A stretch of DNA of 32,366 nucleotides from Bacteroidales bacterium. GTDB taxonomy: Bacteria; Bacteroidota; Bacteroidia; Bacteroidales; UBA932. Below, in pieces: positions 1 to 6,351 of the stretch. The stretch lies in assembly GCA_017651225.1 (NCBI GenBank), contig JAGCDF010000069.1, positions 1-32,366 of the forward strand, in the 5' to 3' direction. The notes below the pieces were generated by a model, which ran no database searches, was not told where the DNA came from, and saw nothing but the letters and a program-made list of their open reading frames with translations. The position numbers and the translations under genes are program-made. Within the stretch, counting starts at the first letter, position 1; each line of letters starts with the position of its first letter.

Positions 1-166
1 CGATCTTCGCTTCTTCGTCTCCCTGGACGACTTCTTCACCTTCACGAAGTACCCGGGTGCCGATCCTGAGACCGCTTCCCTCAACAGCACTTCTTCCCGT
101 GGTGTTGACTCCGGTTCGTACCCGACCACCAAGAAGGTTGTTTTCGGTGTGAATCTGACGTTCTAA
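1..166 (+). CDS. SusC-type TonB-dependent outer-membrane receptor, C-terminal end (partial)
   Basis: The frame is open from the window edge (codons starting at base 2) to a TAA at 164-166 and encodes the last 54 residues of a protein. It ends in a beta-strand with terminal Phe (VVFGVNLTF), the typical last strand of an outer-membrane barrel. A SusD gene follows after 19 bases, the standard SusC-SusD order in Bacteroidota, where SusC forms the TonB-dependent channel importing glycans across the outer membrane. The rest of the gene lies outside the window. The family call rests on the C-terminal strand and the neighbour, so substrate cannot be inferred. Confidence 0.85.
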   Translation, partial: DLRFFVSLDDFFTFTKYPGADPETASLNSTSSRGVDSGSYPTTKKVVFGVNLTF

Positions 167-185
167 TGCTAAAAGATTACAGAAT

Positions 186-1949
186 ATGAAAAAATTAGTA
201 TACTCTGTTCTCGCCATTGGCGCCCTCTTTACCGCAGTTTCCTGCGAGAAGAACCTCGACATCCCGCAGAAGGGTGTCACGCCCATTGAGAACTTCTATA
301 AAACTGACGCCGACGCTGAGGCTGCCCTGACGGCTGCTTACGCCCGCTTTGCGACCCGTATCACCGGCCAGGATGGTTCCTCCATCTACACGGACTACAA
401 GGCCGCTCTCAACAACATGGGTGACGATACTTACGCCGCCGGTTCCAACTTCGGTGACAACGACTTCATGGCCCAGCTGGACGAGTTCCGTCTCGACTCC
501 GGCAACCAGGTCGTCGACCACTTCTATAGCAACCTGTTCCAGGTGAACTACGCCTGCAACCTGGTGATTGACAACTTCAAGGAGTCCAATTCCACGGTCG
601 CTCAGCGCTGTGTTGCCGAGGCCCGCGTCCTGCGCGCCTACATCTACTTCCTGCTGACCTCGTTCTGGAACTGCCCTCCGATGATCGATCACGTGATCTC
701 CGACGGCCTGCCGTACAACTCCGACAAGGACCCCGAGAATCCGATGAGCCACGAGGATCTCTACCGCTGGGTCGCCAGCGAGTGCGAGGCGGCTGTCGCT
801 CACCTCGACGAGCGTAAGAGCCCGACCGACATGGACGGTGCCGTGAAGGTGACCAAGGGCTTCGCCTGGGCTCTCCAGGGCAAGGCGCTCCTCTTCGTCA
901 AGGACTACGCTGGTGCGAAGACCGCGCTCAAGAAGGTCATCGACTCTGGCAAGTACGCACTGGTTCCGGGCGCAAAGTATGCGGATCTCTTCCACACCGA
1001 AGGTGATGCCAATGAGGAGAAGGTCTTCGAGCTCAACATCGAGTACAACTCCGCTCTCGGTGCCTGGGGTGGCCAGATCCAGCGTTCCACCTGGATGGAG
1101 GCAAACATTTGGAACTGGCGTTCCGACCACTTCGTGGCCGGTGCCTCTCCGCAGGCCAAGTACACCGGTGGTGTCGACGGTTGGGGCGGACTCGGCGTGC
1201 CGAAGTGGTTCGGTGACGAGTTCCTCGCCAACGACGGTCACTCCCCGCGCTTCGACGCCACGCTCAAGCTGGTTGACGACGCTGTTTACAACATGGAGTA
1301 CAACGATCCTACGGTCGCTGCCCTGACTCCCGAGCAGAGGAAGACCTCTAACCTGGTCGGTATCGCCGATCTTCAGGATGGTCTCTATGGCCAGTCCTTC
1401 TACCTGCCGTTCAAGCAGCTCCTTCGCGCCACTGACGCCGCCAAGTATGGTGCCAACGTCCGTATGAACAATGGTATCATCATGCGTTACGCTGAGGTCC
1501 TCCTGCTCTACGCTGAGGCTTGCCTCCAGAGCGGCGACACCGCCGAGGGCGCCAAGTATGTCAATATGATCCGTGAGCGTGCCGGTCTGGCTCCGCTTGC
1601 CACCGTCACCATGGATGTCCTCAAGAAGGAGAAGTCCTACGAGCTCTGGCTCGAGGGCAGCCGCTGGCTCGACCTCATCCGCTGGGGCGACACCGAGCGC
1701 GTGAAGCAGGCCGGCCAGGCCGTGCCGAAGCTCTTCGACAAGATTCATCGTGCACCGAAGGCCGGTGAGACCCCGATCTGGCAGTATGGCTCCGAAGCCA
1801 ACAGCCGCTTCTACATGGTCAACACCCACGAGGCGATCGATAAGGGCCACACGGTCGGCTTCCAGACTGGTAAGCACGAATTCTTCCCGTTCCCGGTTTC
1901 TGTGATGGACAAGAACCCGAACCTTGTCCAGAATCCGAACTGGGACTAA
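186..1949 (+). CDS. SusD/RagB family nutrient-binding outer-membrane lipoprotein
   Basis: 587-residue protein with a lipoprotein signal peptide (KK start, hydrophobic core, lipobox ending VSC, Cys20), so it should sit on the outer membrane. SusD proteins cap the SusC channel and bind the glycan. Family features visible: a conserved start after the Cys (EKNLDIPQKG), the TPR-like segment around residues 100-260 (EARVLRAYIYF), and the C-terminal SusD signature with RYAEVLLLYAEA, MIRERAGL and YELWLEGSRWLDLIRWG. The length is in the usual range. It is the last gene of its unit, with a strong terminator 44 bases after the stop. Substrate cannot be read from sequence; the GH3 and esterase at the other end of the window are not obviously part of the same locus. 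Confidence 0.95.
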   Translation: MKKLVYSVLAIGALFTAVSCEKNLDIPQKGVTPIENFYKTDADAEAALTAAYARFATRITGQDGSSIYTDYKAALNNMGDDTYAAGSNFGDNDFMAQLDEFRLDSGNQVVDHFYSNLFQVNYACNLVIDNFKESNSTVAQRCVAEARVLRAYIYFLLTSFWNCPPMIDHVISDGLPYNSDKDPENPMSHEDLYRWVASECEAAVAHLDERKSPTDMDGAVKVTKGFAWALQGKALLFVKDYAGAKTALKKVIDSGKYALVPGAKYADLFHTEGDANEEKVFELNIEYNSALGAWGGQIQRSTWMEANIWNWRSDHFVAGASPQAKYTGGVDGWGGLGVPKWFGDEFLANDGHSPRFDATLKLVDDAVYNMEYNDPTVAALTPEQRKTSNLVGIADLQDGLYGQSFYLPFKQLLRATDAAKYGANVRMNNGIIMRYAEVLLLYAEACLQSGDTAEGAKYVNMIRERAGLAPLATVTMDVLKKEKSYELWLEGSRWLDLIRWGDTERVKQAGQAVPKLFDKIHRAPKAGETPIWQYGSEANSRFYMVNTHEAIDKGHTVGFQTGKHEFFPFPVSVMDKNPNLVQNPNWD

Positions 1950-1992
1950 TAGAAAGCTATTCGTTCTACATACGAATAATTTGTTAGTGGTT

Positions 1993-2027
1993 TGGGAGGC
2001 ACCCCGTGAGGGCTGCCTCCCATTTTT
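1993..2027 (+). terminator. Rho-independent terminator after susD
   Basis: A 9-bp perfect stem, TGGGAGGCA (1993-2001) with TGCCTCCCA (2014-2022), has a 12-base loop and is followed by TTTTT (2023-2027). A smaller 7-bp hairpin (TATTCGT 1958-1964, ACGAATA 1972-1978) precedes it just after the stop codon. It closes the susC-susD unit. Confidence 0.85.
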
Positions 2028-2030
2028 ATG

Positions 2031-2160
2031 CAAAATTAAAACGGGTTACGCATCACGCGGAACCCGTTTCCCACAATACAATTAACCAAAATCTACCACC
2101 CGTATTTGTGAAGAGGCAGGCTCGGGTGAATGCCCACCGTCAGAGAGTTATTCTAGTTTG
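2031..2160 (-). ncRNA. Candidate minus-strand small RNA of about 130 nt
   Basis: No coding frame is convincing here. On the minus strand a perfect TAnnTTTG promoter element (TACCTTTG) lies at 2174-2167. About 100 bases downstream is a hairpin of AAACGGGTT and AACCCGTTT (2069-2061 with 2047-2039) followed by TTAATTTTG. That is a terminator with a U-rich tail only in the minus direction. The implied transcript runs from about 2160 to 2031, tail to tail with susD. I do not recognise an RNA family, and no clear -33 element is visible. The coordinates are estimates. Confidence 0.45.
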
Positions 2161-2166
2161 ACGATA

Positions 2167-2174
2167 CAAAGGTA
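2167..2174 (-). promoter_or_regulatory. Bacteroidota -7 element of the candidate small RNA
   Basis: The minus strand reads TACCTTTG, a perfect match to the TAnnTTTG -7 element of the Bacteroidota housekeeping sigma factor. It is the only strong promoter-like match in the intergenic region pointing left. The upstream stretch is A/T-rich with no clear TTG at -33. Confidence 0.5.
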
Positions 2175-2254
2175 TTTCTTTTTTTTGTAGGTAAATTTCA
2201 CGGAAAGACCAATAACAAGCAATTCTGTTTCAAATGCCGGATTGTGCAGATTAT

Positions 2255-2314
2255 GAACGGTTTCGACCGTTCTGCCAGGAGTGGGTGTACAAGTCGCCAG
2301 CAGATTGTCCACCC
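2255..2314. other. Two adjacent hairpins in the gap between susD and the aminotransferase
   Basis: GAACGGT (2255-2261) and ACCGTTC (2266-2272) form a perfect 7-bp stem closed by TTCG. Ten bases on, GGGTGTACAA (2283-2292) pairs with TTGTCCACCC (2305-2314) with one mismatch. Neither is followed by a T-tract, so they do not look like terminators. The remainder of 2175-2415 shows no gene I can support. Confidence 0.4.
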
Positions 2315-2415
2315 GCCGTTTTTCTGATTTCCGGGGCGTGAAACAGAATTGATGGGAATTGGTCCGCGAGTGATAGTTCCTCCGCGCCCGGGCCGGCGAA
2401 TCTCGTTTTTTTATG

Positions 2416-2423
2416 TATATTTG
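2416..2423 (+). promoter_or_regulatory. -7 element of the aminotransferase gene
   Basis: TATATTTG matches TAnnTTTG exactly and ends only 4 bases before the ATG at 2428. If it is used, the transcript starts at or next to the start codon (near-leaderless). Similar spacing recurs at other genes in this window. Confidence 0.6.
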
Positions 2424-2427
2424 CGAT

Positions 2428-3621
2428 ATGGAAATCTCGCAGCGAGCACAAAACATGCCTTCTTCCCCGATCCGGAAGCTGGCGCCGTACGCCGACGCGG
2501 CCAAGCGCAACGGCGTGCACGTCTATCACCTCAATATCGGTCAGCCGGACATCAAGACCCCGCAGTGCGGTCTTGACGCCCTCAAGGCCGTGGACCGCAG
2601 CATCCTGGAGTACAGCCCCTCCGACGGCTATCTCTCCCTGCGCACCAAGATGGTGCAGTACTACGCTGAGTACGGGATTTACCTTTCTCCGGAGGAGATC
2701 ATCGTCACGACCGGCGGCTCCGAGGCGGTGCTGTTCGCGTTCCTGGCGTGCCTGGGGCCCGGCGACGAAGTGATCGTCACAGACCCGTTCTACGCCAACT
2801 ACATGGCCTTCGCGATTTCCGTGGGTGCCGTGATCAAGAGCGTCAAGACGAACATCGAGGACGGCTTCCGCCTGCCCTCCGTGGAGGCGTTCGAGGAGCA
2901 GATCACTCCGCGCACCAAGGCCATCCTCATCTGCAACCCCAACAACCCGACGGGCTACCTCTACACCCGCAAGGAGATGCAGCGCCTGCGCGATATCGTC
3001 AAGAAGCACAATCTCTTCCTGTTCAGCGACGAGGTGTACCGCGAGTTCATCTACACGGGCATGCCGTATATCTCCGCCTTCCACATGGAGGGGATCGACC
3101 AGAACGTCGTGCTCTTCGACTCCGTGTCGAAGCGCTATTCCGAGTGCGGTATCCGCATCGGCTGCCTCTGCACGAAGAACAAAGCCGTGCGCGACGCGGT
3201 GATGAAGTTCTGCCAGGCGCGCCTGTCGCCGCCGCTGCTCGGCCAGATCGTGGCCGAGGCGTCGCTGGGCGTGCAGAAGGAGTATCTGCACGGCGTCTAT
3301 GAGGAGTACCTCGAGCGGCGCAACTTCCTGATCGACGGGCTGAACAAGATCCCCGGCGTGTATTCGCCCATCCCGATGGGCGCTTTCTACACGATGGCGA
3401 AGCTCCCGGTCGATGATGCGGAGAAGTTCTGCATCTGGTGTCTGCGCGACTTCCAGTACGAAGGCGCCACGGTCATGATGGCGCCCGGCGCCGGCTTCTA
3501 CACCGAGCCCGGCGAAGGCCGCCAGGAGGTCCGCATCGCCTACGTCCTCTGCAAAGAGGACCTCGCCAAGGCCCTCGTCGTCCTCCAGAAGGCCCTCGAG
3601 GCCTACCCCGGACGCCTCTAG
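2428..3621 (+). CDS. Pyridoxal-phosphate aminotransferase, class I/II (aspartate aminotransferase-like)
   Basis: 397-residue fold-type I aminotransferase that transfers amino groups between an amino acid and a 2-oxo acid in the cytosol. Visible motifs are the N-terminal NIGQPD segment, the NPNNPTG loop at residues 170-176, the DEVYREF segment with the PLP-ring Asp, and the Schiff-base Lys235 in SVSKRYSECGIRIG. A C-terminal RIAY segment carries the carboxylate-binding Arg. I chose ATG 2428 rather than ATG 2413 because homologues I recall begin a few residues before the SPIRKL motif and because 2413 lies upstream of the promoter box. Substrate specificity is uncertain. The gene stands alone, and a mobile element begins 3 bases after its TAG stop. 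Confidence 0.9.
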   Translation: MEISQRAQNMPSSPIRKLAPYADAAKRNGVHVYHLNIGQPDIKTPQCGLDALKAVDRSILEYSPSDGYLSLRTKMVQYYAEYGIYLSPEEIIVTTGGSEAVLFAFLACLGPGDEVIVTDPFYANYMAFAISVGAVIKSVKTNIEDGFRLPSVEAFEEQITPRTKAILICNPNNPTGYLYTRKEMQRLRDIVKKHNLFLFSDEVYREFIYTGMPYISAFHMEGIDQNVVLFDSVSKRYSECGIRIGCLCTKNKAVRDAVMKFCQARLSPPLLGQIVAEASLGVQKEYLHGVYEEYLERRNFLIDGLNKIPGVYSPIPMGAFYTMAKLPVDDAEKFCIWCLRDFQYEGATVMMAPGAGFYTEPGEGRQEVRIAYVLCKEDLAKALVVLQKALEAYPGRL

Positions 3622-3623
3622 CC

Positions 3624-3679
3624 GCCTCGCACGCTACGCCTACGCGCAGTCGATCCGACTCCAATCCTCATTTTGGCCT
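3624..3679 (+). repeat. Left terminal inverted repeat of the RAYT element
   Basis: Begins GCCTCGCAC and ends TTTTGGCCT. It matches the reverse complement of 5553-5608 at 48 of 56 positions. The shared blocks include GCCTCGCAC, ACGCCTACGC, CGATCCG and ATCCTCAT. The innermost part is a half REP palindrome. Confidence 0.8.
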
Positions 3680-3685
3680 TGTATA

Positions 3686-3811
3686 TCCTCAAAATGGGTC
3701 TATTTTGAGGACGGGGACCAGTTTTGGCCAGGTGTCCTCAAAATGGGGCTGTTTTGAGGACGGAAGCTGGTTTTTGGTGGGTTTGTCCTCAAATCGGGGT
3801 GTTTTTGAGGA
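3686..3811. repeat. 5' REP array: three TCCTCAAA(A) palindromes
   Basis: Three imperfect palindromes share arms TCCTCAAA(A) and TTTTGAGGA: 3686-3711, 3734-3761 (10-bp arms) and 3786-3811 (8-bp arms), each with an 8-10 base G-rich loop. The spacers between them are related GGGGACCAGTTTTGGCC-like sequences. The array matches the inverted 3' array at 5439-5567 but has one unit more in its middle. It lies within the untranslated region upstream of the element's first gene and could also affect transcription into it. Confidence 0.85.
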
Positions 3812-3910
3812 TTTGAAGGAAGTTTTTGGGGACAGTCTTTTACTTTTCAGGAAAAATCCGTAATCTTGTGTTAGGAGTGAGGCCTTTGTTTAACTTATAA
3901 AGGTTTCAAA

Positions 3911-4497
3911 ATGGAAACTATTGAAAAACCCGCCGCCTCCCCGTCCACGCGGGAGGCCCGCATCCGGGAAGTCCTGGATGAACACCGTTCCCTGGCGCAT
4001 GGCGCGCTGGATGATCTTATGTACGAGGCCTTCCTCGAGATTGGCCGTATCCTCAACACTCCGGAAGAAGCTGCCGGCGATAGCCAGGCCGGGAGCGCCC
4101 CTGTTCCCACCATGCCTGTCGGCGGGCTGTCGGCTTTTGCCTTGCGGCAGATCCAGCATCATGCCGCCGCCGGCGACCTGGCGGATTGGCTGGCCGGCGG
4201 CGCCGACAAGGACAAATGTCTTTACCTGCGCGACTTCCTGAATCTCGGCAAGCTGCAGGCCGAGGAGCTCCGTCTGCGCTACCCGAAAGCTTTCACGAAA
4301 TGGACTGACGACCAGGACCAGGCGCTGCTCGCGAACTACCGAGAAGCAACGGAAGGTGGCCGGAGCGTGAACTGGCGGCAATCTGTGACCCCTTCGGGCG
4401 CAACGTCAATGCCATCAAGCTCCGCCTGGAGCGGCTTGGAATCAACCTGGGCGCCGAGGCCGGACATTCCAGAAGGCCGGGAGGACCCGCCCGATGA
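3911..4497 (+). CDS. DNA-binding-type accessory protein of the RAYT element, frameshifted
   Basis: Starts at ATG 3911. About 145 residues read in the first frame, ending KWTDDQDQALLANYRE, the beginning of a Myb/HTH-like domain. The rest of that domain (NGRWPEREL, then FGRNVNAIKLRLERLGI) continues in the next frame from about 4348 to a TGA at 4495-4497. That TGA overlaps the transposase ATG as ATGA, the usual sign of translational coupling, so the second frame is the original 3' end. One base appears to be missing around 4340-4350. Uncorrected, the first frame runs on to 4714 through the transposase gene with an unlikely sequence. Reconstructed length is about 195 residues. The N-terminal part is a helical region I do not recognise. 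Whether the shift is a real mutation or a sequencing error cannot be told. Confidence 0.7.
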
Positions 4498-5462
4498 ATC
4501 CGGAGTCCGTGTGCGAGGCCGCCTTTGCCCGGGGCGGCCCGTACTGGCATCTCTATACGGATGGGGAGGGGATGCCAATCTTCTTTGCGGAGCCGGTCGA
4601 TTTCGTGTTTGGTATCACGTTGCTGGGGATAATCGCAGCGGAGTTCCCTCGCTGCAGAATCATCACTTTTACGTTGATGAGCAATCATATCCATATCATC
4701 CTGGCTGGCTCTGAAGCGGATATCCGCGCCTTTTTCTCCCTGTTTCGAGAGCGCCTGCAGAGATACCTGGGTCGGAAGAGGCGCTACTGGCCGGCCGAAC
4801 GCTTCGCGCCTTCCCTTTTTCGCATTCCTGACCTTCGTGCGCTTCGAAGCGAAATAGTGTATGTCAACCGTAACGGCTATGTGGTCTCTCCGGCGTGTAC
4901 ACCATTCTCTTATTGGTGGAGTGCCGGGGTGTTCCTGTTCAACCCGATGGCACGCATGCTCCCCACCTTAGCGTTTGCGGAACTGACACTCCGGGAGCGG
5001 CGGGAGATGTGCCATTGCCGCGACGCGACCCTTCCCGACCACTACCGTGTTCTTCCGGATTTACCCCTGACGGGAGACGAATATGCCGGTCCTGTCCTGG
5101 CGGCCCCTTCTTTCTGTGCTTTGGAGGAGGCAGAATCGTTCTTTCGGGACGCACATCAGTACTTCCGCCTGCTCAGCAAGGACCAGGAAGCGCAGGCGGA
5201 GGTGGCCCGGCGGCTGGGAGATAAGGTGTTCCTGACGGACGACGAGCTGTTCGGCGCCGTCTGTGCCCTGTGCGCAAAAGAGTATGATGTCTCCAATCCC
5301 GTCCTGGTTCCGGCCGACGGAAAACTGGACTTGGCCAGGAAGATGCACTTTGACTACAACGCTTCAAACAGACAGATTCAGCGGATGCTGCGCCTTTCGC
5401 CCGCTATCGTCGACGACCTCTTTCCGAATGCCAAGCCCATCCTCAAAAACACCCGCATTTGA
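4494..5462 (+). CDS. RAYT-like transposase (IS200-related Y1 HUH protein) with long C-terminal extension
   Basis: 322 residues. The HUH metal-binding motif is in MSNHIHIIL (His65, His67), and a candidate catalytic Tyr123 is in VYVNRNG, matching the YIHxNP-type motif of REP-associated tyrosine transposases. These enzymes nick and rejoin single-stranded REP hairpins. IS200-type Y1 domains take about 150 residues. Here about 190 residues follow, ending in an HTH-like segment (NASNRQIQRMLRLSPAIV, about 285-305) that could bind DNA. The ATG overlaps the upstream gene's reconstructed stop (ATGA). The last codons and the TGA stop lie inside a REP palindrome (5439-5466). REP arrays and inverted repeats flank the pair. 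I see no frame disruption, so it may be active. Confidence 0.82.
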   Translation: MNPESVCEAAFARGGPYWHLYTDGEGMPIFFAEPVDFVFGITLLGIIAAEFPRCRIITFTLMSNHIHIILAGSEADIRAFFSLFRERLQRYLGRKRRYWPAERFAPSLFRIPDLRALRSEIVYVNRNGYVVSPACTPFSYWWSAGVFLFNPMARMLPTLAFAELTLRERREMCHCRDATLPDHYRVLPDLPLTGDEYAGPVLAAPSFCALEEAESFFRDAHQYFRLLSKDQEAQAEVARRLGDKVFLTDDELFGAVCALCAKEYDVSNPVLVPADGKLDLARKMHFDYNASNRQIQRMLRLSPAIVDDLFPNAKPILKNTRI

Positions 5463-5567
5463 GGATAAACCCGTCCAAAACCGGTCCCTGTCCTCAAATT
5501 AGGCCTGTTTTGAGGATATGCTAGGCCTAAATCGATCTCTGTCCTCAAAACTAGGCCAATATGAGGA
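5439..5567. repeat. 3' REP array: three palindromes, the first overlapping the transposase stop
   Basis: Palindromes at 5439-5466 (ATCCTCAAA/TTTGAGGAT, 9-bp arms), 5491-5516 (TCCTCAAA/TTTTGAGGA) and 5542-5567 (TCCTCA/TGAGGA). Read as its reverse complement, this array runs in the same order as the 5' array, including the spacer between the first two palindromes. The two arrays are therefore extended inverted repeats of the element ends. Confidence 0.85.
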
Positions 5568-5608
5568 TCGGAGCCGGATCGCCCGTGCGTAGGCGTGGTG
5601 TGCGAGGC
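5553..5608 (-). repeat. Right terminal inverted repeat of the RAYT element
   Basis: Its reverse complement starts GCCTCGCAC and matches 3624-3679 with 8 mismatches in 56 bases. It overlaps the last palindrome of the 3' REP array. Confidence 0.8.
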
Positions 5609-5679
5609 TGCAATTTGGTTTTTCGAGCTACCGCACGAAAAATAAATTGCTGCTGAGCAGTTGGAAAGGGCGATCCGGC
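5573..5679. repeat. Nested inverted repeats beyond the right end of the element
   Basis: GCCGGATCGCCC (5573-5584) has a perfect inverted copy at 5668-5679. Between them is an imperfect hairpin, GCAATTTGGTTTTTCG (5610-5625) with CGAAAAATAAATTGC (5636-5650), followed by CTGCTGAGCAG (5650-5660). The inner hairpin lies just outside the terminal repeat and could be the terminator of one of the two convergent genes. No gene lies in 5609-5697. Confidence 0.5.
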
Positions 5680-5697
5680 GAATAGGGGCAGGAGGAA

Positions 5698-6324
5698 CTA
5701 GCGCTGAGACTCGGCGTCAAAGATCGCGTCGAACAGGGTGCGGAGGCGGGGTTCGTCGGAGATGAGGCGGCGGAGCTCGGCGAGGCGCGCGGCGTTGGGG
5801 GATTCGGGGATCCAGAGCTTGAGGTAGCCGCCCTCCGCGTACTTCTCGTGGAGGTGGTCCAGCGTGCGCTGCCAGTGCTCCTCGCGGCCGAGTTCCGGAT
5901 AGTGGGCGAAACCGAACTGCACGGTGCGCCGGACAATCGTCTCCGGCTCGATCTGCCGGTCGGCCTCGGCGATGATGCGCCCGTAGACCGAGCGGGGCTC
6001 GTGGTCGAGCGAGGCGCGGTGGTCCTCCGCGGCCTGCGCGATGGTCTCGATCTGCTCGGGAGAGAACCAACGGGGCAGGGCGGCGTCAGCGCGGATGATT
6101 CGCCCCGAGACCAGGTGGTGCGTGGCGCGGTCCTCGCAGAGGCCCGTGTCATGGAAGGCCGCGGCGGCGTAGATCATGCCGCGGTCGACGGGGTAATACG
6201 CCGCGAGCGCCAGGGCGTCGCGGATCACGCGCTCGACGTGCGGGCGCTGGTGCGCCTTGTCGAAGGCGTCGTAGCGGGGGAGAATCTCCGCCTCCACGTA
6301 AGCTTGCAGTTCAGCAGGAATCAT
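5698..6324 (-). CDS. HD-domain phosphohydrolase
   Basis: 208-residue cytosolic protein of the HD superfamily (metal-dependent phosphohydrolases). The metal-site pattern is visible: His in AHQRPHVERVIRDAL (about residues 25-40), the HD pair in AAAFHDTG (about 55-62), His in EDHRASLDHE, and a late Asp in IIAEADRQIE. The C-terminal third (YPELGREEHWQRTLDHLHEKY) is helical. HD proteins act on nucleotides or other phosphates; the substrate cannot be told here. A -7-like TATCTTCG (6340-6333, minus strand) ends 8 bases upstream of the ATG, so the gene probably has its own promoter despite following the DUF3868 gene by only 27 bases. Confidence 0.85.
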   Translation of the reverse strand: MIPAELQAYVEAEILPRYDAFDKAHQRPHVERVIRDALALAAYYPVDRGMIYAAAAFHDTGLCEDRATHHLVSGRIIRADAALPRWFSPEQIETIAQAAEDHRASLDHEPRSVYGRIIAEADRQIEPETIVRRTVQFGFAHYPELGREEHWQRTLDHLHEKYAEGGYLKLWIPESPNAARLAELRRLISDEPRLRTLFDAIFDAESQR

Positions 6325-6332
6325 ACGGGAGG

Positions 6333-6340
6333 CGAAGATA
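6333..6340 (-). promoter_or_regulatory. -7-like element of the HD-domain gene
   Basis: The minus strand reads TATCTTCG, one mismatch from TAnnTTTG, with 8 bases to the ATG at 6324. It is in the short gap after the DUF3868 gene. Confidence 0.4.
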
Positions 6341-6351
6341 CAAAATAATCT

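Larger units (their letters stand above)
3624..5608 (+). mobile_element. RAYT-type (REP-associated Y1 transposase) element with 56-bp terminal inverted repeats
   Basis: A 1985-bp unit bounded by inverted copies of one 56-bp sequence (3624-3679 and 5553-5608, 48 of 56 positions identical). Inside lie two inverted arrays of TCCTCAAAA/TTTTGAGGA palindromes and two coupled genes, a DNA-binding-type protein (frameshifted) and a Y1 HUH transposase-like protein. RAYTs are known as domesticated IS200/IS605 relatives flanked by REP palindromes. The added inverted termini and the second gene are what stand out here. The left end lies immediately after the aminotransferase stop codon. I see no target-site duplication. 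The outer limits are set by where the inverted similarity stops and may be off by a few bases. Confidence 0.7.

Noticed and set aside
195-2033. 612-residue open frame on the minus strand across susD
   Set aside because: It is the antisense of a clear SusD protein. Its Leu/Gly/Val/Glu/Arg-rich composition is what antisense of GC-biased codons gives, and it has no motif.
2039-2069. Second plus-strand terminator for susD
   Set aside because: On the plus strand this hairpin is followed by CCCACAATAC, not by T; the U-rich side is only on the minus strand.
3686-3811. CRISPR array
   Set aside because: Units are palindromes with irregular spacing and related spacers, no cas gene is near, and inverted copies lie on the far side of a Y1 transposase gene.
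4498-4714. Continuation of the accessory protein in its first frame into the transposase gene
   Set aside because: The sequence loses its DNA-binding pattern after 4345, while the other frame keeps it and ends in a coupled stop.
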